From contig NC_061138.1 of the NCBI RefSeq assembly GCF_905220365.1, positions 10,245,814-10,309,813 on the forward strand: a DNA stretch of 64,000 bases. Direction: 5' to 3'. Below the pieces are notes generated by a model, which saw only the letters and a list, made by a program, of their open reading frames with translations, did no database searches and was not told the origin of the DNA. The stretch is from Vanessa cardui. Lineage: Eukaryota > Arthropoda > Insecta > Lepidoptera > Nymphalidae. Made by a program: the position numbers and the translations under genes. Shown in pieces: positions 21,896-33,170 of the stretch. How positions within the stretch are numbered: position 1 is the stretch's first letter; each line of letters begins with the position of its first letter.

Positions 21896-23745
21896 TAAGT
21901 ATAATTTATTCTATTATTTTATAAGTAAAATAATTTGGTTATTAAACAAACTTAAAACAGTTTCCTGGCTAGCATTCTTAGATTATAATTTCAATGAAAA
22001 TATTTCTGCTCCTAGATGAGTAACAAAAGTTTTTTGTTTTTGTATTATACTTGGTAGTTCTGTAACCATAACTATGTATGTCATACATATTTTTTATAAT
22101 GTTTGTCAATTTATGATGGATTGTTTGTACAATGTTCGTGTAAACCGATAGCGACAAGAATAAATAAAAACTGTTAAATTGTAAATACTTACCCACGATA
22201 CCCAGTATGGGTTCCATCGGATATATCAAACTTTTTATGTCGATATATTTTTTTAATTTTCTGTTTTATTTTGCGATGGTAACATTTAATATGAATTTAT
22301 TTAGTATGCTTTACAATATTATTATGTTATTTATCCAAATATCAAAACGATCTAGATTGCCTTAGCGATAATAATGTTAAATATCATATTCATATCTATA
22401 ACTTATTATTAGTACCACGACTAATATTAGTGTATTTATAAATATATCAATTATTATATAATAAATATATACGTAACCACAAAGTTAAATCTCTCTACAA
22501 GAAGGTAAGGAAGGTAGACTTAACAATAATATGCAGGTCGTGAAATAATTATTAGAGAGGGATCCATTTGCACAAGGACTTGATCTCTTGTTTTTTAAAT
22601 GTCTCATGTTTATTCTTGGCGGCATTTAAAGTACAATATTACAAGAACTTATTAACATACCCTACATTCATGATTTAATTAAGATCTATTAAGAAGCACA
22701 ACTTCGTTCGAAGCTTTTCAAAATAAGAAGTAATTCGTTTGTTGATGTAAGGTATAAGTTTGCTTTATAATACATTCCATTATAGTATATCATATTACGC
22801 ATGATTTACGCAAAGAGAAAATGGTGGATATTAATTGTAAAAATGTTTTTTTTGAGCGTGGAAAACGATGCACATTATAAGTTACGAAAAAACTATTTTT
22901 ACGGAATGCGGAAATTATACAAATCTCCACTAATCTATCCACAGAAACTAACCACCAAAAAAAAGATTGACATCGGCATTTAAGGCTTATTAAGGTGTAA
23001 TTTTTTAAGCTTGTAAGATAATTTAGTATAATCAGACAATTACAAAAAATTACGAATTCTCTGTACATATAATCAACTTCGTGATTAGAATTCGTCACAA
23101 GAATATGTATCACGATAATTTAGCTATGATTATTCAAATAAGTCAAAGTACTAAATATTTTCATTTAATTGTATTAAACACGATACCTTTCGTGTGGCGC
23201 CGGCTTTTGTATCCGGAGACACGCATGTGGTCCAGTTGACAGTTCTAATCGAGCATTGAAGACATAAGTAGGCACAAAAGTAGATAAAGTCATGTTTTTG
23301 TATCAACTAATCGTTGGAAGGTCTCCGCATAAGAGGCAAGAAACTGGTTCGTCGTTTAAAACGTCTCCTTATATAGTTCTTTTTTCTTAATTATGCATTT
23401 ACCGATGAAGAATGTGCAAAGAGGTTGCGATAAACAAGTAATTATTCGAGAAATAAAAAATATGGCAAATATAAGGGTACAAACAAGCTATATTTAAACA
23501 CCATTTATAGCATTCGGAAGTGATTAGTGCATTTCAACTGCATGTTAGATGCCACGTGAAGAATGGCTTCGGTATTCCTTGTTAGCTTACAATTATATTT
23601 ATCTTTTAGATCCAATTTTGTATTTTAATTTACTATTTTTTGTCTTGATGTTGACAAGTAACAGTGCTTGAATTTGCTAATACTAATCAAAGAATACTTT
23701 TTACGATACATAAGTCGAATAAATGTTTAATTAAATTTAAAATGT
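21896..23745. other. Intergenic sequence, nothing recognised
   Basis: AT-rich DNA. Open frames here (for example on both strands around 22790-23110) lack homology that I recognise, and their codon composition follows the AT-rich background. Confidence 0.45.
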
Positions 23746-23749
23746 GTTT

Positions 23750-23860
23750 AAATAAAACTAGTTATAACGGATTTGAATCGCGTATATTAATTATTTTTGG
23801 CATCCCGCCGTTTCGAGCACATTATAGCGTTAACGGGTAGACTAAGGTCTATTTGAGGAA
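23750..23860. repeat. Interspersed repeat, copy 2 (hairpin part decayed)
   Basis: Second copy of the repeat at 12314-12433. It has the same AATCGCGTATATTAATTATT core but a shortened and diverged 3' palindrome. Confidence 0.55.
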
Positions 23861-24226
23861 CAAAAGAAATATTATTTACAACTACCGCCAACGATTTCTC
23901 AATGAAAATGTGTTATCGTTAAATTTTAGACGACAAATAGCCAAAAAAATCGGACTACGAATATATCGTAATTGCCTGCATTTGCGTCATTGTTGATGCT
24001 ATGAATTTTTTTTTATTGTTTTCACTACTTTACCCCATGGTAATCACATTTGTCGTATTTTAATTGTAATACAACTTATATGATTAAAATACTATTTAAT
24101 TAAATGTTTACGGTAATACCTTTAATTAATCGCCTTAATAGAATTGTTAATCAAAACAAGAATGCAAATATCGAGTAATAATAGTAATGTAACAAAACAT
24201 CGCGATATATATGTCACCGTAAGATT

Positions 24227-24282
24227 ACAAAATTCGTTAGATTACAATCTGTGTGGTCAGATTGTAATCTAACGAATTTTGT
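24227..24282. repeat. Perfect 25-bp hairpin
   Basis: The arm 24227-24251 (ending AGATTACAATCTG) is the exact reverse complement of 24258-24282, with a 6-base loop TGTGGT. It is embedded in AT-rich intergenic DNA and no flanking duplication was identified. Confidence 0.9.
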
Positions 24283-24374
24283 TAAACTGTTGAATTATTG
24301 TAAACTGTGAAATATGATTGCAATTTCACGTATTATTTTTCGCTATAAATACACACGTATGTTTAAAAAGTAAG

Positions 24375-24627
24375 AAGGCCTCCTCTTCCATTAAGGAGAG
24401 GGCTTGGAACATATTCCACCACGCTGTTTCAATTCTGGTTGGTGGAATGCACATGTGGCAGAATTTCGATGAAATTAGACACATACAGGTTTCCTCACGA
24501 TGTTTACCGCCGAGCACAAGATGAATTATAAACACAAATTAAGCACATATAGTGGTGCTTGCCTGGATTTGAACCCACAATCATCGGTTAAGATGCACGC
24601 TTTCTAACCACTGGGCCATCTCAGCTC
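24375..24627 (-). mobile_element. tRNA-derived SINE, minus-strand copy
   Basis: Same family as the SINE at 16071. Minus-strand head GAGCTGAGATGGCCCAGTGG, B-box-like region, and 'tgtgcattccaccaacc' block. TATGTTTA occurs on both sides, a possible short target-site duplication. Confidence 0.8.
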
Positions 24628-24769
24628 TACATATGTTTAGTGGACTGAAGTTAATGTAAAAGTTTATATCAGCGTTTAATAAAGTCAAGAGCGACTTCTG
24701 TACATGAAATATTTTTCCAAAATAACTATCATGGTCAGGGGTCGATACTGATGTCAAAAATGCAATCAG

Positions 24770-25010
24770 TAAAATTTTTGTCTGTCTGTCTGTCTGTCCG
24801 TATAACCGTTATAGAAACAAAAACTACTCGACGGATTTTAACGAAATTTGTCATACTCCTGAGCTGGTTATAGTATACTTTTCATCACGCTACAGTCAAT
24901 GGGAGCAGAGCAGTGAAGGGAAATGTCGGAAAAACGGGCGAAGTTACTCCATATTTTAAGCTTTCGTCGCGTGTACAACCTTAATGGTTAAAGCTACATA
25001 GAAATTGTGT
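24770..25010 (+). mobile_element. Unclassified mobile-element fragment with (TCTG)n
   Basis: A (TCTG)5 run is followed by 'aactactcgacggattttaac' and 'gaaatttgtcatactcc'. This arrangement is typical of 5' ends of Helitrons and related elements in Lepidoptera. No terminus was identified. Confidence 0.4.
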
Positions 25011-25284
25011 AGTACGGAAATATTCTCCTTAAAATTATATAAAAAATATCCCTTGACAGCCTTTGTCTATCTTTTATGGTTGACTCACAATAATACGTGT
25101 CACTCCCGCTTAGTAGTTCGAAGCTTTCTGATTATATTTGTCTATTCCGTTTATATATACATATATATTACACTCTCAATCATCCCAAATTAAAAAAGTT
25201 AACAGTATTAACTATTCTTTAAAAAAGAAGCATAGAAATCGGTATAGAAACACCAAATTTATACATGAAATACGCTAATAATAA

Positions 25285-25724
25285 AGCTATCGCACGTAAT
25301 TGTTGACATCACCATCCCTCATGACGAGAATCTCGTGAAAGCTGAGAAAGATAAACAAATAAAATATCTTGACTTAGCTCACGAGGTTGTCGACATGTGG
25401 GATGTGGATACAGCAGTTATTGTGCCGATAGTTGTTTCAGCGAATGGCCTAATGGCCAAGAGCCTCGACCAACACCTTAAGAGGCTCTCGTTAGGTGGCT
25501 GGATCAAGGGCCTGATGCAGAAGGCAGTACTCCTCGGCACGGCTCGTATTGTGAGGAAGTTCCTCTCTCTGGAGCCCTGACCACCGGTGGCTTGGACCCT
25601 GTTCCCGCCACTGGTTGGCCTCTGTATTTTATATTTTTAAATATATTTTATATGTTTGTATTTTATATTTAAAAATGTAACATTATATGAGTGAAAATAA
25701 ATAAAAAAAAGCTATCGCACGTAA
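25285..25724 (+). mobile_element. 5'-truncated non-LTR retrotransposon with target-site duplication
   Basis: AAGCTATCGCACGTAA stands at about 25284-25299 and 25709-25724. The 409-bp insert (25300-25708) starts in mid-ORF: an open frame reads VDITIPHDENLVKAEKDKQI and later SANGLMAKSLDQHLKRLSLG, ending FLSLEP and TGA at about 25578. A 3' UTR and an A-rich tail (GAAAATAAATAAAAAAAA) follow. The protein text matches the C-terminal end of a LINE polymerase ORF seen widely in Lepidoptera; I cannot assign the clade with certainty. Intact frame and perfect duplication point to a fairly young insertion. Confidence 0.85.
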
Positions 25725-25732
25725 ATACTAAA

Positions 25733-27898
25733 TCTATACTAAGTATATAAATCTCTAGAGTCTGTCTGAACATTTATTTTTGTCGTAATTCGTCATAAGT
25801 ATTCTTTTTATGATTGACTGACATAATTTTTACAATTTTTGACAATTTTGTCTATCTGTATGTTCTGCTATAACTCGAGAACAGATGCACCGATCTTTAT
25901 AAAAATTGGTATACAGGAAGAACATGTGCTTGCGCAAATGATAGGCTATCTATATACAAAAGAGGATGTGTTTGTATGTGTGTCATTGATAAACTCAGAA
26001 ACTATTTGATCGATCATTAAGATTAAATGAATAAAGAGATTATGTTATCCCCATTGATGTAACTCGCCACCAGGTAGCGCTGCGATATAAATTTATATCT
26101 ACACCGTTCAACCGATTGTCATGAAAATTAGTACGTACAAGTATTATTTCACGGATAAAGTGATTATTTCATCCGTATCATTAAAAATGACCAACAGATG
26201 GCCCTTACGATTATTATGATGCATTTCTATGACGATCAACCGATAAGTATAAAATATGAAAGAGAAATGAAATTCGTTGATCACCATTGAATCGAATAAT
26301 TTATATAAATAGAAACCACCATGCCATTGAAGAAAAAAGAAATCTGAACATCAGCAATATGCATATGTTGCTGATGTTCCGATTGACGACAGCGTCATCC
26401 AAAAGAGCTACAATAGAGTTTAGAAACAAATAGAATCCGAATTTTACCTTGAGAGTTGCCAAAACAGTTATTCAACGTAATGATCAAGTTCCAGATCTTC
26501 GAACAAGCATCTTCATCAAGAGATACTGAAAAAGCGAGCCCAACGACTGGATGATCAATGATTAAAATAGACTAAGTCAAAAACTAGAACCAATCTCAAT
26601 AAATCCCGATGTGATCATTGGTTCAATGAATATAGTATGCCCATATTGTCACGCTATGATGTTTAAAATAAACTGCTGGTATAGTGCTACTCCACTGGCA
26701 AAATGTATTTACCACAACTGGTTGAACCACCAGAACCTCTTCTTATGTACGTTACGGGAACTGCTGAGGAGTCTGAATATTTCCTTAAGCATATTAGAAA
26801 TTACAATTCTTGCTTTGAAATGATATCATTTGAAGCAACAAATATTGTACAATACAATAATTTCGCGTCTACGTTTAAAGTGTATCATATGATTGGTTCA
26901 CTTCTTCCAGTATCTAAATAAAATCTCCAGTTTCTGGACATTTATTCTATGGACAACGTAGAAAAAGATTGATCTTCGATACATGTTCAGCACCACAACT
27001 AATCGAGAAATCATCGCTAAAATTAGGACTAAAATAAATGTTTAGTTCATGATTTTAACAGTTTTAAAAGGTGAATCTAGGTGCTCTAGAAGGTGAAACA
27101 ACAAATGATTCAAAGTTACTATCAATGCAGATAGAACGCCATTGAATGCAGAGCATGAAAGGCGTTTCAATGCTGCCCTAGCTCCTGAAGTCACAGCTGT
27201 AGTTGTCGGTACATAAATTACAAAACGAGGTATTGTTATCACCAAGCAACACAAACAATCAAGGTGTCGCTGAAACACATCAATCGTATGACAATTATTA
27301 CGATTACCCAATTATGTTTATGCGAGAAGAAGATGGATATCATCTCGGACTGTATCAAAATATTCTCACGTTTCATGATATTCATTGTTGACATGTACGC
27401 TATGGTCGAGAACGAACGATTAAACTACATTCGATACAACCAATCAAAAGTCTGGCTGCAAAAAGTAGCTGCTGATATTAGACAAAGATCTTCGTACAGT
27501 GAAAGTCCAAGACATATGCACGAATATGCTCAGGATAGATGTAATAACATCGATATTCGATAGAACCGGATAAAAGAGGACGTGTTGGTTTGATGCAAAC
27601 TTTTACAGACTATAGAAGTTTAATTAAAAATTTCATCGTACCTATATAACATCTTATAAGTTTATGGGTGTTATGACCAATCTGCAGCCTATCGAGAACA
27701 TCATTGAAGAAGATGAAATAGATGACGAATATTAAATAATTTTTAAGAATTTGATTAAATCTCGCATGATTTTTTTTCTTTTCATTTGTTTCTTTATTGT
27801 TTGTACATTGTTGATGATCAGTAATTAATTACAAAATGAAAAATTAAAAAAAAAAAATTCTGCGACTAATGCCCAGCGAAGCGGGCGGGTATAGCTAG
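25733..27898 (+). mobile_element. Internally deleted Helitron with Rep-region remnants
   Basis: The 5' end TCTATACTAAG follows an A (25732). The 3' end has a GC-rich hairpin-forming block, AGCGAAGCGGGCGGGT, and terminates in CTAG (27895-27898) before a T, the A|T insertion rule of Helitrons. At 2166 bp it is less than half the usual length of an autonomous copy. Inside are pieces of the Helitron_like_N region in shifted frames (see the next entry). It sits only 8 bp from the downstream duplication of the truncated LINE. Confidence 0.85.
26690..27565 (+). pseudogene. Helitron replication initiator/helicase N-region, broken
   Basis: Frame 26703-26921 reads YLPQLVEPPEPLLMYVTGTA, then FLKHIRNYNSCFEMISFEAT and YHMIGSLLPVSK. 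After frame changes, 27264-27563 gives FIVDMYAMVENERLNYIRYN and a Gln/Arg-rich tail. These are hallmarks of the Helitron_like_N domain. Stops, frameshifts and absence of the HUH two-His motif and the Pif1-like helicase show a dead remnant. Confidence 0.82.
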
Positions 27899-28218
27899 TC
27901 AAAAATAAAAATCTTTCATTCAAATAGAAATTTGAGTAGATTTGAATTTTCATTTTAAATAAATTGAATTAAAACAATAATCGTTTCGGAATGCAGTGTT
28001 CGGTATTCTACTCCGAAGAACAGGTAAGATCTTGCTGGTTGTTCCGCTTTTTTGATAATCAAATACATAGATTATTACATACAATAATTAAATTATTGCG
28101 TATCCCAGTATACGTATTTTTTATATTCGATTGTTATTTTAGTGTGATTAGACTTTTTTTTTTTAATTTAGTTTGACGTTTAACAATTTTGACTCGGCTG
28201 ATGTTATAATCACCATTA

Positions 28219-28428
28219 TCATTATATATTATAAAACAAAGTCGCTTACTGCTGTCTATCCCTATGTATGCTTAGATCTTTAAAATTACGTAACGGATTT
28301 TGATGCGGTTTTTTTTAATATATAGAGTTATTCGCGAGAAATCGTTGTCTTCATTTCGTTAATAAAGAAATTCTTTCGTATATTTAGTATCAGTATTGCA
28401 CCCGTGCGTAGCCGGGGCGGGTCGCTAG
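28219..28428 (+). mobile_element. Short non-autonomous Helitron
   Basis: Begins TCATTATATATTATAAAACA and ends GTGCGTAGCCGGGGCGGGTC then GCTAG before T (28425-28428 is CTAG). Sub-5' block 'ATGTATGCTTAGATCTTTAA' is shared with the fragments at 14989 and 43125. No ORF. Confidence 0.8.
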
Positions 28429-28429
28429 T

Positions 28430-29340
28430 GAATATGCTACAAATATTATAATTTAGTAGCGATAATGTTAGCTTAACAAGTATCATTATTATGAAAGCAA
28501 AGCAAATATCGACTAAAGTAGCTGTAGTGCAACATTGTATGAGAAATAATGTTAAGCAATTTACAATGCGGTTACTCAGACCCCCTGATGAGATATATAC
28601 AGATATTACATTTTTAAGCCGCAGACCGATACGAGAAAGTTATTCTATAAAATTCAATTAATATATGATTGAAAGGAGGCTAAAAATGTTAATTACAGAA
28701 GGTGTTGCGTGCATACTTGAAGTACCTATGAATAGCATAAATACATGAGCTTAATTGAGTAGGTAGATTCCTACTATAATTCCAATTACCTACTACTTAT
28801 TGTAGTAGGTACATTTCTTCTTATTTATTTTAATATGGTATTGAAAATAAATGACTTGATACATGAAATGCCTTATTTTGTCTTAAGTATATTGTTTCAA
28901 TTTCGTCCAAAAATTAGACTGTGTTTTTATAAGTTGTTTAGCTGAGTAATAAATTAATTGTTGAGTACGTGTGTTTATTTTATTGTGTAGGTTTTCTTTT
29001 CAATATAGCTCTCTATATTATTTTTTTCAAGTGTAATTAAAATGTAATCCTAAGGAGTCTACCTAGTTGAGATAAAAAGTGACATCGTGATAAATAGACA
29101 GCCAGCCTGACATTCGACGTGTTCATTGTGAATCAGCTGTTTCGAACTAGCGGTAGACCGTGTCCTGTCTCGGTAACTTACAGTTAAGTATTACGCAAAA
29201 GTTCATGATATGAATTGATTTTATATTGTAATTTCTTGTTACTTTCGAAAAGTTTGTTCTTTCGAACTTTCAAGTTAAGGTGATTATAATATATTGTTTT
29301 CGTAACAAATTATAATATATAAACACATTAAATATACGAT
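28430..29340. other. Intergenic sequence with a GC-richer block at about 29085-29170
   Basis: AT-rich except for about 85 bases at 29085-29170, which end in a donor-like CTCG|GTAAC. No ORF of note. The block could be a non-coding first exon, but there is no proof. Confidence 0.35.
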
Positions 29341-29344
29341 CCGA

Positions 29345-29580
29345 TATTGGTCAGTGGTGGGAACATTAGAAGGAGATTTTGGGTTTAAATCCGACCAAGC
29401 ATTACTGCGCTTTAATGTAGTTTGTGTTTATAATTCATCTTGTGGTATTTTTTGAAGAAAAACATCGTTAAGAAACCTGCATGCTTCGGATGAAAATCTG
29501 TTATGTTTGTTTGCAATTTACATGTCATCATGAAGATAATGCCTTACTCCCAGTAGTGGGATTTAGGAGTTGACATTAAA
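29345..29580 (+). mobile_element. Decayed tRNA-derived SINE
   Basis: Order of blocks as in the copy at 58015: a 'cagtggt' head, AGTTTGTGTTTATAATTCAT, 'aacatcgttaagaaacctgcatg', and CTCCCAGTAGTGGGATTTA near the 3' end. Many substitutions, so it is old. Confidence 0.65.
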
Positions 29581-29599
29581 AATGTTATACATTAATATT

Positions 29600-29747
29600 T
29601 TAAATTGAAAGTAACTCTGTCAGTCTATCTGTCGCTCTTTTACGACTAAACAAAAAAAAACAACAAAAAAAGGACAAAGGCTATTTTTTGCCTAAGACAT
29701 GAAAACCAACACCCTAAAAAGCAAGCGGAGCCGCGGGCGCCTACTAG
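29600..29747 (+). mobile_element. Non-autonomous Helitron fragment
   Basis: 'gtaactctgtcagtctatctg' near the 5' side and a 3' terminus AGCGGAGCCGCGGGCGCCTA followed by CTAG (29744-29747) and T. The centre carries A-runs and appears deleted. Confidence 0.6.
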
Positions 29748-29749
29748 TA

Positions 29750-32570
29750 TTTTTATGAGTGATTGGCCAATAAAATATATGAAACAGTCGTCCGCTTAAG
29801 CTGTCTCATGGAATAAGTGACGGTGTTGACGCCTTTGACACACGCGGATAGCTGACAGCTCGGCTCGATGTGATGTTTCTTCGACCACTATCCGTCAAAT
29901 CAATAAAAAACCTATCGTCAATTCATTGCATTTCTCCATGGCATAGCCAGGTCTTGGCAGTTTTATCAACTTTATAGCCACAAGCACTAAAATTGAACAT
30001 ATAAGTTTTGAAACGTATCAGAATTTTATTATATAGAAGTTTATCAGCACAGATAACTACTTCAGTAATATATAATATAATTTTAGCAATTTCATTTAAA
30101 CTATTTCATATTATAATAATGTTATTTAATAATATTTGTTTTGAATATAAGCAGTTAAATTCTGATTTGCTCTTACATAAAGTAATAACTCAATCGTAGG
30201 AACAAATCTATTGCATATATATATACGTGTATGAGTAATTGTAAAAGTAATGTAATAAGAAAGCAAAGCCGCTAGCAACTAATAGTTTTTTAATGCAAGG
30301 CTGTCATATCAAATCATTCAAAATATTGAAATAACATGAGCCAATCCATCAGCAATGAGCTATTCATACGATTCCTACCACTTCATGTCTCAAGTGTCGG
30401 TCACACATCACGCAGGATTGCTCCACACAGCCTGACATAATGACTCTGTTGGGTTGTGATGGATGTCGGTGTTGCTGTGAGATATTTGTTTATATTACCT
30501 GTATACGTTAGAAAAAAAAAGAAAATTGTATTGTATTATACTTAAACCATATTATTTTCAATATTCAAAATTCGAATGTGCCAATATAATTTGAAAAATA
30601 TTAAGACCTTTTTTTTAATTTGATTTTGATTACTTAAGTGTCAAAATATTTCACTTAATCAAACTAGAAAAAATAATTATAAATAGATGAATAGAAATTT
30701 TACAAAGTTTAAACTGAAATCAAACTATATATTAATTTTAAATCGTTTTTGATAAATTGATTAGCACCTTAGTTTATTTTGTAATGTTATCCAACGTGTA
30801 CAGCTTAAGCATTCTACAAGCGTAAATAATAATTAATTAAGGATATAAATACTAATGAACAATATATAAACGTGTCATTTGGTTACAACCCTAGTAAATT
30901 GCCGTGTTTAAATTTACGAAGCTTCCTATTTCTTAATATACAATGGACAATAGGGTTTTAGATTGTCTTAAATACGGCAATTTTCTTGTACACGGCAACA
31001 CCGGTTTCAAACGTAGGTACTCCGATTAACCTTTGCCGTCGCCTCGGGCGCTGTAACCTTATAATATCTTTGAGATTATAAATTGAATATCTACCTAACA
31101 GCCCACGGTTATGTTTGGTAATGCCGATACATAACTCTAATGCGATATCGAGATGAACAAATGCACGTTTCTATATATCCAATGTATGTAACGGTCACTT
31201 AGAAAGTGTGTGATCTTTTAAATAATTTATTATATTCGATTACACTTTTTGATCTTTGCACTTAACATAATTATTCTATTGTATTCTATTTTACGTGTTT
31301 TCTATTTATTACAAATATAAACCATATTTATTTAAAATATCTAGCTATGAAAACAAAGAACGTTTAAACGTGAATACAGTAAATTAGCTTATGTACATAA
31401 CTTATTAATAACATGAATTTCTAACCAATCAAAGTTATACAAACGAAAAGGTCAGCGGATTCAATAAATAACTATATTTATCTTTAATAGAGGTATTGCG
31501 ATAAAATCATTGATTTAGGCTTATTAACAATCATTGCATTACACGTTATGCCTGTTTTAAACGACCATTAAATTTGATCAAATACATGCAGTTGCTGAAT
31601 TAGATTCTAAGAAATACGAATATTGAGTAGACTTTCAAGTATTGCGCCATTGATATCTATTTAATCTTGTAAATTCGAATAGCTGATAAAAGTTTTTCAA
31701 AATATATTTTAGATATGCTAACGAGTAAATGTCGGTGTTCTCCTGACAGACTTACACAACGTAAGGTGTATGTGGTAGTTTTCCATCCAATAGCGAGTTT
31801 AATTGATTTCAATTGATTAAATGCATGCTTTTCTATTGGAAGAGTTATGGAAGAAGTGAGCTATAGGTACCTACCCAGTAGAGACTACGCAAAATCCAAT
31901 TGGAATAAACAAATTTGTATTTGCGTTTAATTCGGAATTATTAATTGATATATAAGGCTAATATGTAATGAGAACTTATTAAAAATATTCAACCTTTCTA
32001 TAACGTTCCGGTAAATGTGCCCCAATGAAGGAAAGACGAATTGGAAAAAAAGAAAATTAGTTTTATTATTTTAATCGTAAGAAACTAACAAAGCCGTTAC
32101 ATTACTATTTTTATTATACAATAACAAACGTATATTAATCGTATAAAGGTTATTATACAATTAGTGAGTACATAAGTGATAGCACACCTTGGGAAAGAAA
32201 CGATGGCTCCTTCTGGCTATTTTTAATTATATTGCAAATAGTTAAAAATGAGGCAAAAAACATTAGTATTAGTGGTGCTGTTGTGGTATTATAGTACTCT
32301 TTCTTTACTAAGGTATTGTCATTTTGCTTTTATAATAAAAATATGCATACAGGAAACATGACCTTCTCCAATTTGAAATTATGTTTAAGAAACATTTTAA
32401 TCTGTTCGGATTTCCTGGGATGATGATATATATGATCTGGATATCCAAACATCAAAGCATAAACTTTTAAAATATATAACAGCGCATAACCTTTCTAAAG
32501 AGCCCGTTTCGAGCCATGTTTTTTAGTACACTTTTTCTCATTTGATTGATATATGTGATGTACCCTGTTC
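29750..32570. other. Intergenic sequence, nothing firmly recognised
   Basis: AT-rich DNA. The only protein-like short frame is 30355-30435 (27 codons including stop, starting MSYSYDSYHFMSQVSV) in a GC-richer patch. No homology recognised and no splice context. Confidence 0.4.
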
Positions 32571-32574
32571 AAGT

Positions 32575-32700
32575 ACCTTCGCCACCGAGCGCAAGATGCA
32601 TTATCAATAAAGATTAAATACGTAAAAAATAGTGATAAATTAGGATTTGTAATCGTGGGTAAACCAGATTTTCAATCCACAGTCATCTCGAATCTAGTAT
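32575..32700 (-). mobile_element. Decayed tRNA-derived SINE fragment
   Basis: Minus-strand remnant with 'caccgagcgcaagatgcatt' and 'ccagattttcaatccacagtcatct', matching the middle and B-box region of the SINE family at 53090. Confidence 0.5.
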
Positions 32701-32934
32701 TATTGAACATAGTTATAAAATCGTTCAATTATTCAAAAAACTTACCCATTTAACTATAGATACTACTAATGTTACACCACATGTTATTTAGTCTAAGGCA
32801 ACTCGAGTTTAATTTTATAATATAAACGAAACTTTTACAAGGCTTGTTAACAACTTACTTAACAGCTGTTCTCAGTGCTCAAATAAATTTAGCCTTACTT
32901 TACTACAAATAATTAATAAACAAGTAAATTGTTT

Positions 32935-33170
32935 ACTTGGCTGTAGGGCTTTGTCTAAGCCCGTTTGAGTAGGTAATATCCATATATGTACCAAATAGTA
33001 ATACTCAGTATAGTTGGGCATGGGTTTCGAATGGTAAGTGAGCCAGTGTAACATCAGTCTTATAATATATTATAACGTCTTAGTTATTAGGCATGGGGTG
33101 GTAATTATTTCTTACACTGTCAATTCAGGACGATGTTTACCAATCAGTAAGTATAGTCAAAAGAAAACAA
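32935..33170 (+). mobile_element. Decayed SINE-like retroposon
   Basis: Old copy of the 14165 family: TGGCTGTAGGGCTTTGTCTA at the start, GTAAGTGAGCCAGTGTAAC in the middle, A-run at the end. Confidence 0.65.
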
